Shown here: positions 19,383 to 27,133 of the stretch, piece by piece
Numbering within the stretch: the first letter of the stretch is position 1
How the letters are laid out: every line of letters starts with the position of its first letter
Source of the DNA: Paludibacter sp.
GTDB taxonomy: Bacteria; Bacteroidota; Bacteroidia; Bacteroidales; Paludibacteraceae
DNA: 64,000 nucleotides
NCBI GenBank assembly: GCA_028692715.1
Contig: JAQUWU010000008.1
Span: forward strand, 1-64,000
Direction of reading: 5' to 3'
Program-made: the position numbers and the translations under genes
The notes under the pieces: model-generated
Databases searched by the model: none
Told to the model about the DNA's origin: nothing
Seen by the model: the letters and a program-made list of their open reading frames with translations, nothing else

Positions 19383-19427
19383 AAGATTTCTATTTAGTTT
19401 AATTATTAATGAATTCTTTTTTCAGTT

Positions 19428-19435
19428 CAAAGATA
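19428..19435 (-). promoter_or_regulatory. -7 element for the acidic-protein gene
   Basis: TATCTTTG on the minus strand (TAnnTTTG). An upstream TTTG lies 16 nt away, within the first of three repeats, shorter than the usual 19-21 nt. Confidence 0.5.
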
Positions 19436-19445
19436 GATTATTTTT

Positions 19446-19513
19446 TTTATACAAACTTTCATTCACTAATATTTTTTATACAAAAATTCAACTTATTAAT
19501 CTCTTTATACAAA
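19446..19513. repeat. Three TTTATACAAA direct repeats with 29-nt period
   Basis: The 10-mer TTTATACAAA occurs exactly at 19446-19455, 19475-19484 and 19504-19513. The core also occurs inverted (TTGTATAA) at 19529-19536. It lies directly upstream of the acidic-protein gene's -7 box. Regulator sites or repeated promoter-like boxes are both possible. Confidence 0.75.
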
Positions 19514-19604
19514 GTCAAAGTTAATCACTTGTATAATTTTTCAGCAGTGAACGTTTGCAGAAACAATTATTTAAAGCACATATAAAATATTATAAATAAG
19601 TTAT

Positions 19605-20939
19605 TTACCTATTTAGAAATATCTTTTTTGAATTATTTTCTGTTTGCGAAGCAGTTGAAATTGGCGTTTTCTTTGCCTGTGGTTTGCTTACATTTTTATC
19701 ATTTCCTACCCTACGTTTTCCTTTTCCAGGATCAATTCCAGAACCTTTGCCACGTTGTGCAACCTTTGGTTTTATTTTCGATTTTTTATCCGTCAATTCA
19801 AAATCGCCTTCGAATGGATGACCTTTAACTACTGGCACTTGCAAAGATATTAACTTTTGAATATCACGTAAATATTCAAGTTCTTCTACATCACAAAATG
19901 AGATTGCTTTACCATTAAGTCCTGCTCTACCTGTTCGTCCAATTCGGTGAACATAAGTTTCAGGAATATTAGGTATTTCGTAATTAATTACCAAATTCAA
20001 ATCATCAATATCAATACCTCTAGCCGCTATATCCGTTGCCACCAACACTCTGGTTGTACGATCTTTAAAGTTTCGTAGAGCATTCTGACGCGCATTTTGC
20101 GATTTATTACCGTGAATTGCTTCGGTTTTTATATTTGCTTTCGATAAAAATCGTTGCACTTTATCGGCTCCATGTTTTGTTCTGGTAAAGACCAAAGCAG
20201 TAGCAATCGATTTATCCTGCAATAAATGAATCAACAAATCTTTTTTGTCGGTTGCATTTACATAATACATCTCCTGCTGAACAGTTTCAGCAGTTGTAGC
20301 ATTAGGTGTAACAGCCACTTCTTCGGGATTTTTAAGAATGGTGGAAGCCAATACTCTTATTGATTCAGGCATAGTAGCTGAGAAGAAAAGTGATTGTCTT
20401 TTTTCGGGAATCAGTTTTATGATTTTTTTCACATCGTGTATAAAACCCATATCAAGCATTCGATCAGCCTCATCGAGAACAAAAATGCTCAAATCATTCA
20501 GTTTTATATAACCCTGATTTTGTAGGTCTAATAATCGCCCCGGAGTAGCAACCAAAATATCCACTCCCATTTTCAATGGATTTACCTGCGATTGCTGCGA
20601 TACGCCACCAAAAACAACGGTATGACGCAAGTTCAAAAATCGTCCATACGCAGCAAAACTTTCACCTATTTGAATGGCAAGTTCGCGGGTTGGAGTCACA
20701 ATAAGCGCTTTTATTTTGCGTGGTGACCTATCATTTCCCTTATTTAAAGAAAGCAGTTGAAGTATTGGAATGGCAAAAGCAGCCGTTTTACCGGTTCCTG
20801 TTTGAGCACATCCTAATAAATCTTGTCCTGTAAGTACGATTGGAATTGAAATTTCCTGAATAGGAGTTGGCTGAGTATAGCCTTCGTGTTGTAGAGCGTT
20901 TAAGATCGGCTCTATAAGATCTAATTTATCAAATGTCAT
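19605..20939 (-). CDS. rhlE: DEAD-box RNA helicase, RhlE type
   Basis: ATP-dependent RNA helicase for RNA remodelling or ribosome assembly. 444 residues with all motifs in order: Q motif (YTQPTPIQ), I AQTGTGKT, Ia PTRELA, II DEAD in [41 protein letters not shown] and [12 protein letters not shown]. The C-terminal 75 residues are basic and unstructured ([16 protein letters not shown]), an RNA-binding tail typical of RhlE. A promoter with both Bacteroidetes boxes lies upstream. Short 5' leader of about 65 nt; no partner genes. Confidence 0.94.
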   Translation of the reverse strand: MTFDKLDLIEPILNALQHEGYTQPTPIQEISIPIVLTGQDLLGCAQTGTGKTAAFAIPILQLLSLNKGNDRSPRKIKALIVTPTRELAIQIGESFAAYGRFLNLRHTVVFGGVSQQSQVNPLKMGVDILVATPGRLLDLQNQGYIKLNDLSIFVLDEADRMLDMGFIHDVKKIIKLIPEKRQSLFFSATMPESIRVLASTILKNPEEVAVTPNATTAETVQQEMYYVNATDKKDLLIHLLQDKSIATALVFTRTKHGADKVQRFLSKANIKTEAIHGNKSQNARQNALRNFKDRTTRVLVATDIAARGIDIDDLNLVINYEIPNIPETYVHRIGRTGRAGLNGKAISFCDVEELEYLRDIQKLISLQVPVVKGHPFEGDFELTDKKSKIKPKVAQRGKGSGIDPGKGKRRVGNDKNVSKPQAKKTPISTASQTENNSKKIFLNR

Positions 20940-21471
20940 AGAATGTTAATGCTTCCGTTCTTCTTTCACAAGTTCTTCTTTAAACCGACGGACAGCAAAT
21001 TTTTTGCAAAGGTACAGAAAATAAACCGAGAGCACAATACAACTTATTCTATACGAAACCACTGTTGTCCGGCATACATTTGATAAAAGCTCGGAAACAA
21101 CTTTTATTGAATGATTTCTTCTATTGTAGCACTGCCGGGGCGATATTTTTTCAAATTGATTTTTCAGCGAACAACAATGAAGCGAATTATTTTATTTAAA
21201 TTTACATCCGATAAAAAAACGGGCTATATTTCTCACATGTTTCATCTGATATTGTTCACAGAAACAATATAATCCAATTTCGAGCTTACCTGTGGCAAAC
21301 AGGAGCAATTTTATCCTATTGACACTATTTATTTAGTGTAAAGGCATTTGCCATAGTAGAATTAGAATACGACCTTTGGTTTTTTTCTATTTACAGATGG
21401 TATAACATTTATTAAATGAGTATATTGAAGTATATTTCTACTTAAAAAACCGACCTTTTTACTGATGTTTT
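20940..21471. other. Gene-free region between rhlE and the lipoprotein gene
   Basis: Apart from the rhlE promoter it holds only small inverted repeats (for example around 21320-21342) and no frame with coding character. I see no RNA gene in it. Confidence 0.4.
21007..21037 (-). promoter_or_regulatory. Promoter of rhlE
   Basis: Minus strand: TACCTTTG -7 box (21007-21014) and a TTG -33 box (21035-21037) separated by 20 nt, as in Bacteroidetes primary-sigma promoters. Confidence 0.65.
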
Positions 21472-21503
21472 TTTGTCTGTTATATTATTCAAAGGTATAT
21501 TTG
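21472..21503 (+). promoter_or_regulatory. Promoter of the lipoprotein gene
   Basis: TTTG (21472-21475), 20 nt, then TATATTTG (21496-21503): a textbook Bacteroidetes -33/-7 pair, with the start codon 62 nt beyond. Confidence 0.75.
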
Positions 21504-21565
21504 CGTTAATGTACTAATAATTCACTAAATTAGTATTAACGTATAAAATTTAAAAGGTTAAGAGG

Positions 21566-22666
21566 ATGAAAACAAAAAATGTTTATTTAGCACTAATCCT
21601 TATTGGAGGCATCTCATGGGGTTGTACATCAAAAGAAGATTTGAGTCAAGAATCCTTAGAATCTTCTATAAATCAAAGTGTTGAAAATCTGAATACGGCA
21701 CTGGACAAAATTTCTTCGAGTGCAGGTTATCAGGTATTAGACATTTCATCCAGTTCTGCCGATGCACCAAGCCTGGTAAAATCTTCAGTTACAAGAGTTG
21801 ATTCAACTTACAACAATATCTTACTCTCTGATATTGCCGGAGTTTACGAATACAAAGCCACCTCATACCAAAAAGGAACAGCACCAACGATAAGATTTTT
21901 TACAAAAACGGCAGCCAACGATCTTATGATTGTAAAATTACCGACATCTAAAGTGAAAAATTACAGTGAATTACTGAAATATCGATCTGCAGACACTACA
22001 CTTACGAATAATTATGTAGTAACTTTAACCAAGTATCAGGACTATTTCCTAAATGCACGTATCTGGGAGTATGAAATGGCTTCAAACATTAACATTGACG
22101 ATGTAAATGCCGGTGATTTACAAATTCAATCATCAAAATCAACCAAAAACGGATATAAATATGCCTCTCGATTCAATTTTGCCGATGGTTATTCAATTAA
22201 ATGTGACTATAGCGATGGTGATACAGCTGTTTGTTCCTATTCAATTGCAAATGCTACGGGGAATTTATATAATGAGACTTATACCTCTATCAGAAATAAG
22301 CAAGACAAACGACACCACGAAAACAAATATTCATTCAGTATTGGAAATATAAAAATTGAAAGAAAGATTGGACTAAATTCGTTAGACAGTGCTAAAGTTT
22401 ATGTTAATAATATTTTGCAAACAAATGCAACCGTAGAAGTTATTGAAGTGACAAATACAACAGATGAAGTAGACAACTCAATTGTAAACAAAAAAAAAGA
22501 CCTGAAAATTACATTTGACGATGGAACCAGCACAACGGTAAGCGAATTATTAGCAACAAATTCACTGGACACTATCCGTAGTCTGTTTGCGTCACTCCGC
22601 AAAGCAAGCTTCTCTACAGCAGTCATCGATAAGATTGCCTGGGACATTTATTCCAATAAACAATAA
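21566..22666 (+). CDS. Lipoprotein of unknown function
   Basis: 366 residues. The signal ends GGISWGC with a lipobox-like Cys20, so it is a probable outer-membrane or periplasmic lipoprotein. A Ser-rich linker (about 50-75) precedes a beta-rich body with no motif that I recognise. The C-terminal part (TVEVIEVTNTTDEVD, then DLKITFDDGTSTTVSELL) and a helical tail complete it. It has its own promoter and an AAGAGG ribosome-binding site 4 nt before the ATG. A mobile element copy lies 51 nt downstream. No neighbour suggests a role. Confidence 0.75.
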   Translation: MKTKNVYLALILIGGISWGCTSKEDLSQESLESSINQSVENLNTALDKISSSAGYQVLDISSSSADAPSLVKSSVTRVDSTYNNILLSDIAGVYEYKATSYQKGTAPTIRFFTKTAANDLMIVKLPTSKVKNYSELLKYRSADTTLTNNYVVTLTKYQDYFLNARIWEYEMASNINIDDVNAGDLQIQSSKSTKNGYKYASRFNFADGYSIKCDYSDGDTAVCSYSIANATGNLYNETYTSIRNKQDKRHHENKYSFSIGNIKIERKIGLNSLDSAKVYVNNILQTNATVEVIEVTNTTDEVDNSIVNKKKDLKITFDDGTSTTVSELLATNSLDTIRSLFASLRKASFSTAVIDKIAWDIYSNKQ

Positions 22667-22709
22667 ATATATGTTTAACGAAAAATATTTTTTTAATAAA
22701 GAAAATAGA

Positions 22710-22888
22710 GAAAGTCTGTGACTACTCAGCACTTCAAGAAGTACTTCATTTGACGTTTTTAGGGAAATTGCAGAGAATAAAAATGTAATTTTCACAAAAA
22801 AATAGCCAAATTAAAGCGCATAAATGATGAATGTCGCTCCAGAATTCCCCCTTTAGGGGGTTGGGGGGCTGAGTAGTTACGAAAGTCT
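22710..22888 (+). mobile_element. Miniature inverted-repeat element, copy A, with 8-bp target duplication
   Basis: The element proper is 22718-22880 (163 bp). Left end GTGACTACTCAGC and right end GCTGAGTAGTTAC are inverted repeats with one mismatch. It is bracketed by the direct repeat GAAAGTCT (22710-22717 and 22881-22888). A near-identical copy lies at 30540-30703 with its own different duplication. It contains no gene. The right part carries CCCCCTTTAGGGGG followed by a G run. Confidence 0.85.
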
Positions 22889-22954
22889 GCATACTTCCCC
22901 TATTTTTTACAAACTTTCAGAAAATAAATTATTTTTTATCTTATAAGAAATCTG

Positions 22955-24136
22955 ATGAAATACTTCCAACCTAAAACTCCAAATCTTCAAAACATCGAAT
23001 CAATAATATATTTTGTCGTTTGGATGGGAATATTATCCATTCCATACTTTCAGAATCGACAATCCGACACAATCAATTGGGGAGAAGTATCAGTGGAATG
23101 GATTCGTCTTTCTTCTTTTCTAATTATTTTTTTAATCAACGTTTATTTTCTTATACCCAAACTATTATTCAAAAAGAAATATTTGGCATACATTGGTTTT
23201 ATGCTACTTTCTATTTTAATTATAATTTCTGTAAGTGTATCAATCCTTATTTTCTTAACCAATTCTCAGCCGGTTGCCATGCCTCCAATGGAATTAGGAC
23301 CAGGCATGCCTCCAATGGAGTTGGGATCGAATATGCCAGCCCCTATGGGATTCCGTCTACCCTCCCAATCAATTCAAAAATCAATTTATATGATTTTTAT
23401 TGACAATATGATTATTGCGATACTCGTTGTAGGTGCCGGAACTGCTATTAAAACAATGTCAAAATGGTTAAATGAAGAGGGTCTCAGGAAAGATATTGAG
23501 AAAGAGCAACTCAAAACTGAACTTGCTTTATTACGGCATCAGGTAAGTCCTCATTTTTTAATGAATACACTGAATAATATCCATGCGCTGGTTGATATTA
23601 ATACCGAAACGGCAAAAGATGCCATTATAAGACTTTCAACACTTATGTGCTATCTGCTTTATGATACTGCTCAGGGTGAAACAAGTCTAAAAAAAGAAAT
23701 AGAATTTATCGAAAGCTACATTACTTTAATGCAGCTACGTTTTTCTCAAAAAGTTGTAATTAATTTTGAAGTACCCGAAACAATACCCAATATTCAAATA
23801 CCTCCAATGTTATTTATTTCATTTTTAGAAAATGCATTTAAACATGGAGTAAGTTATCAGGCTAAATCATTTGTATCTTTTAAACTAACAATCAATAATA
23901 ATCGCTTAGATTGCAGTGTTATAAATAGTAGACATCCAATTCATGAAAAAAATGAAAAAATTTATTCCGGCATCGGAATGGTAAATATAAAAAAAAGTCT
24001 TTCTTTGCTTTACAATGAGGATTTCACATTAAATATAAATGAAAACGAACAGAAATTCGAAATAAATCTTTCGATACCGATTTATGATGTCAGAGAGAAT
24101 CAAAAAGAGAAAAACAACACTATTATTACCGCTTGA
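22955..24136 (+). CDS. LytS-type sensor histidine kinase
   Basis: 393-residue membrane kinase of the His_kinase (PF06580) class, partner of a LytTR regulator. Four membrane segments: about 17-32, 51-71, 77-101 and 143-162. Between TM3 and TM4 lies a Met/Pro-rich loop (105-137) with a tandem AMPPMELGP/GMPPMELGS repeat. A coiled linker follows, then the phospho-acceptor His200 in LRHQVSPHFLMNTLNN and the ATP site with PPMLFISFLENAFKHG and GIGMVNIKKSL. The cognate regulator begins 418 nt downstream, the gap being filled by a repeat element. The signal is unknown; the Met-rich loop invites a metal or redox hypothesis, which is inference. Confidence 0.88.
   Translation: MKYFQPKTPNLQNIESIIYFVVWMGILSIPYFQNRQSDTINWGEVSVEWIRLSSFLIIFLINVYFLIPKLLFKKKYLAYIGFMLLSILIIISVSVSILIFLTNSQPVAMPPMELGPGMPPMELGSNMPAPMGFRLPSQSIQKSIYMIFIDNMIIAILVVGAGTAIKTMSKWLNEEGLRKDIEKEQLKTELALLRHQVSPHFLMNTLNNIHALVDINTETAKDAIIRLSTLMCYLLYDTAQGETSLKKEIEFIESYITLMQLRFSQKVVINFEVPETIPNIQIPPMLFISFLENAFKHGVSYQAKSFVSFKLTINNNRLDCSVINSRHPIHEKNEKIYSGIGMVNIKKSLSLLYNEDFTLNINENEQKFEINLSIPIYDVRENQKEKNNTIITA
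23279..23332 (+). repeat. 27-bp tandem duplication within the kinase gene
   Basis: Two 27-nt units (23279-23305, 23306-23332), each encoding MPPMELG plus two residues, with a third partial unit (MPAP) after them. The reading frame is kept. Confidence 0.8.
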
Positions 24137-24181
24137 TACGAGCTCGTTTTTTTAATAATTATTATTCTATGAAACGAGCAT

Positions 24182-24463
24182 ATAAGTAATTGATAACAAA
24201 TAATGTCGTATTTTGCATGAAAATATTTAAGAATAGAACCTGCCTGCGACAGGTAGGCGCAATTTTCACTGATAGAGTGGATTTGAAAAAACGGATTTGA
24301 ATTCCGATAAATCGGAATGATTTACAGACAGTTGCGTCTTAATCATCTTGCCGATGGCAAGAAAAATCCGTTTTGTTTTATCCTTCATTTTCCGATAAAT
24401 CAGCAAAAATCAGCGTTCTATTAATGTCTCTAAATGCTACATTAATTTGTTCCATTTACTTAT
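24182..24463 (+). mobile_element. Hairpin-rich miniature element, copy 1
   Basis: 282 bp with inverted ends ATAAGTAA (24182-24189) and TTACTTAT (24456-24463). Internal palindromes: CCTGCCTG/CAGGTAGG, ATTCCGATAAATCGGAAT, CTTGCCGATGGCAAG, and an outer AACGGATTT/AAATCCGTT pair enclosing the last two. A nearly identical copy in reverse orientation lies at 59690-59970. No coding capacity. It separates the histidine kinase gene from its regulator. Confidence 0.82.
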
Positions 24464-24554
24464 AAAGAGATTTTCGTAAGTTGATAAAAATCTTACATGC
24501 AAGTCTACCTAAGGCAGACAGGTTCCAAGTGATAATTAAAAAAAATAATCATAT

Positions 24555-25274
24555 ATGAAAATAAAATGTTTAGCCATCGACGACGAGCCACTTGCCTTGA
24601 AGCAATTCAGTACATATATTGATAAAGTACCTTTCCTTGAAAATGTAGGCATGTTTCAAAGTGCTTATGAAGCAATGGATTTTCTTGTAGATCATGATGT
24701 TGACCTAATGTTTGTTGATATAAACATGCCGGATTTGAATGGAATAGACTTTGTAAAATCGCTGACGCATAATATAAAAATCATTTTCACTACTGCTTAC
24801 AGCGAATTTGCCATTGAAGGATTTAAAGTAGATGCTATTGATTATATTTTGAAGCCCATCAGTTTCGAAGTATTTCTGAAATCAGCGAACAAAGCAATGA
24901 GCTGGTTCGAATTAAATAACAAACAAAAAGAAACAATTCAGACTACAAAAGATTCTCTTTTTGTAAAATCAGAATATAAACTTGTACGTATTTTGTTATC
25001 CGATATAAAATATATCGAAAGTGCTAACGAGTATATTCAGATCCATTTAACCAACGATCAACCGGTTACTACATTAATCCGTTTAAAATCGATGGAAGAA
25101 CAATTGCCAAAAGATAAGTTCATGCGGGTTCACAGATCATTTATTGTAAACCTCGACCGTGTTACAGAGATTGAACGTAACCGTATTATTTTTGACCATA
25201 AAGTTTACATTCCTATCGGCGATCAATACAAAGAAAACTTTCAGGCTTTTATTGACAGGACATTTATGTTGTAG
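24555..25274 (+). CDS. LytTR-family response regulator
   Basis: 239 residues. Receiver domain 1-120 with the acidic pair Asp9/Asp10, phospho-acceptor Asp55 in MFVDINMPDLNG and the KP pair in DYILKPISFEVF. A LytTR DNA-binding domain fills about 140-237 (KYIESANEYIQIHL, MRVHRSFIVNLDRVTEI). Such regulators bind direct repeats upstream of targets. It is the natural partner of the upstream LytS-type kinase. The two are separated by 418 nt containing an inserted element, so the regulator may now depend on its own or element-borne transcription signals. It converges on the MATE gene with 1 nt between the stops. Confidence 0.92.
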   Translation: MKIKCLAIDDEPLALKQFSTYIDKVPFLENVGMFQSAYEAMDFLVDHDVDLMFVDINMPDLNGIDFVKSLTHNIKIIFTTAYSEFAIEGFKVDAIDYILKPISFEVFLKSANKAMSWFELNNKQKETIQTTKDSLFVKSEYKLVRILLSDIKYIESANEYIQIHLTNDQPVTTLIRLKSMEEQLPKDKFMRVHRSFIVNLDRVTEIERNRIIFDHKVYIPIGDQYKENFQAFIDRTFML

Positions 25275-25275
25275 T

Positions 25276-26652
25276 TTAAGGAGTATTACTGTTTCCCAAA
25301 TTAAGCTTTGATCTAAACCGGCGAACAAAGAAATAAATAGTCAGATACGAGACGATAGCTGAAAAACCATCAGACATTGGCATAGCAGCCCATGCTCCCG
25401 ACAAACCATAAATTGGAGGTAAAATAAGTAAACAGGGAACCAAAAAGATAATCTGACGTGTAAGACTGAGAAATATTGAGATGTTGGCCTTCCCAATTGA
25501 CTGGAAAAAATTAGATATAACTATCTGTGAACCAACAACAGGAAACATCAAAACTGAAATCCTTAAAGCTTGGGTACTAATTGTTTGAAGTTCAACATTC
25601 TGTGTAAACATAGCTGACATAAAGTTCGGAAAGAATGTTCCGAGTACAAATCCAAAAGTTGACATTGCTGTAGCAATAACGACTGAATATTTCAATGTTT
25701 TAAACATCCTATCGTGCAAACCCGCACCGTAATTGTATCCGATTATTGGTTGTGTCCCCTGATTTAATCCAATGATTATCATAATAATCAAGGTATTAAT
25801 GCTATTGATTATACCAAATGCACCAATTGCCAAATCACCTCCATAATGTATTAAAGTGGTGTTCATCAATAAAAAGATAAGACTTGTTGCCAACTGCATA
25901 CTGAAAGGCGACATACCTATGCTCAGAATTGATTTGATAATATCTTTTTCTAACTTGAAATTTTTCCTACGGAATTTTATTATTGAATTTTTCAAAAGGA
26001 AATGAGATAACACCCAGATTGTACCGACAAAATAGGATATATTCGTTGCAATAGCTGCACCCGCAATTCCCCAGTGAAAGACATATATAAAAATCGGATC
26101 CAGAATAATATTGAGTACAGCACAAACAACCATTGTATACATGGCTTTGGCGGGGTAACCTGAAGCACGCATAATATTATTAAACCCGAAATTTAATGCA
26201 GACAATATTCCACCAGGGATAATAATTCGCATATACTCTTCGGCATATTGTATCGTTTCCTGCGTTCCACCAAACAATCGTAACAAATCACTTAAAAAAA
26301 TATAAGAAAGAACGATAACTGAACCCGAAATAATAAAGGTCAAGATTAAAGCATTTGATAGAATCTTTTCGGCCTTTTCACGTTTGTTTTCTCCAAGAGT
26401 AATGGATATTCTGGAAGCCGCACCAACACCCACCAGCATACCAAAAGCCATTAGCAAAATCATGAAAGGAAATGTCAGAGCAATTCCCGAAATAGCCAAC
26501 GCTCCGACCCCTTGTCCAATAAATATGCGGTCGACGACATTATACAAGGCCATTACAACTGTTCCAACAATTGATGGTAAGGAATAACTCCAAATAAGTT
26601 TTCCTATTTTATCAGTTGCAAGTTTATTTGTAATTTCAACAGAATTGGACAT
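25276..26652 (-). CDS. MATE family efflux transporter
   Basis: Multidrug and toxin extrusion carrier with about 12 membrane helices in 458 residues. The opening KLIWSYSLPSIVGTVVMALYNVVDRIFIGQGVG is the hallmark of bacterial MATE proteins, and the second half repeats the pattern with SIGMSPFSMQLATSLIFLLMN. It couples drug export to Na+ or H+ entry in the inner membrane. The group resembles MepA/NorM-type MATEs. It has its own TACCTTTG box 26 nt upstream. It is convergent with the LytTR regulator. The substrate is unknown. Confidence 0.92.
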   Translation of the reverse strand: MSNSVEITNKLATDKIGKLIWSYSLPSIVGTVVMALYNVVDRIFIGQGVGALAISGIALTFPFMILLMAFGMLVGVGAASRISITLGENKREKAEKILSNALILTFIISGSVIVLSYIFLSDLLRLFGGTQETIQYAEEYMRIIIPGGILSALNFGFNNIMRASGYPAKAMYTMVVCAVLNIILDPIFIYVFHWGIAGAAIATNISYFVGTIWVLSHFLLKNSIIKFRRKNFKLEKDIIKSILSIGMSPFSMQLATSLIFLLMNTTLIHYGGDLAIGAFGIINSINTLIIMIIIGLNQGTQPIIGYNYGAGLHDRMFKTLKYSVVIATAMSTFGFVLGTFFPNFMSAMFTQNVELQTISTQALRISVLMFPVVGSQIVISNFFQSIGKANISIFLSLTRQIIFLVPCLLILPPIYGLSGAWAAMPMSDGFSAIVSYLTIYFFVRRFRSKLNLGNSNTP

Positions 26653-26677
26653 AAAATATATTTATAAAACAAAGCAA

Positions 26678-26685
26678 CAAAGGTA
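26678..26685 (-). promoter_or_regulatory. -7 element of the MATE gene
   Basis: TACCTTTG on the minus strand, 26 nt before the ATG. No clear -33 box. Confidence 0.5.
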
Positions 26686-26723
26686 GTAAATTAGCGTAAA
26701 TGATTTTTTTCAACTATCATAAA

Positions 26724-26766
26724 AAAAATAACAGAATTTACCGCTTAAGTAAACTCTGTTATTTAT
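26724..26766 (-). terminator. Probable terminator of phoH, displaced
   Basis: AAATAACAGA pairs with TCTGTTATTT, with inner TAC/GTA pairing; the minus-strand read ends in T8. It lies about 370 nt beyond the phoH stop, with a 339-bp inverted-repeat block in between. No other minus-strand gene could use it. Confidence 0.6.
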
Positions 26767-26788
26767 GTCCAATTTAGTATGATTTTAA

Positions 26789-27127
26789 ATGATTATCCGC
26801 AATTTATACAATTGTATTGAATTTTCAGTTGATGGGATTGACCTCGTTCGGTGAGCCAAAAAACAAGTGAGAAAGGCGCAAAAATACTCCTGTTTGACGA
26901 CCGAAGGGAGGAGTTTGGAGGATTTTAGCCTTTCAAACGATAGTTTTTTGAGCGAAGCGGACGCAGTCTATAAACATTTTACCTTTGTTCCCTCTCCAGT
27001 TGGAGAGGGTGTCCGAAGGACGGGTGAGGTATTTTTGCTTACTTTTTGTGTTAAGGCAAAAAAGTAAGTAGGGTTATAGGGGCAAAGCCCCTGTTAAAGA
27101 TCTGCTGTATAGTATGCGGATAATCAT
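26789..27127. mobile_element. 339-bp block with 12-bp inverted ends
   Basis: Starts ATGATTATCCGC and ends GCGGATAATCAT, exact inverted repeats with partial extension inward (a further ATAC matches). It contains palindromes such as CCCTCTCCAGTTGGAGAGGG and GGGGCAAAGCCCC. An open frame inside (26867-27067) has no coding character. It sits 6 nt after the phoH stop codon. No target duplication is certain. Confidence 0.62.
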
Positions 27128-27133
27128 ATAATT

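Noticed and set aside
26867..27067. Open frame with ...VPSPVGEGVRRTGEV...
   Set aside because: It is the translation of a palindromic intergenic repeat found widely in Bacteroidetes; no coding bias and no homologous protein expected.
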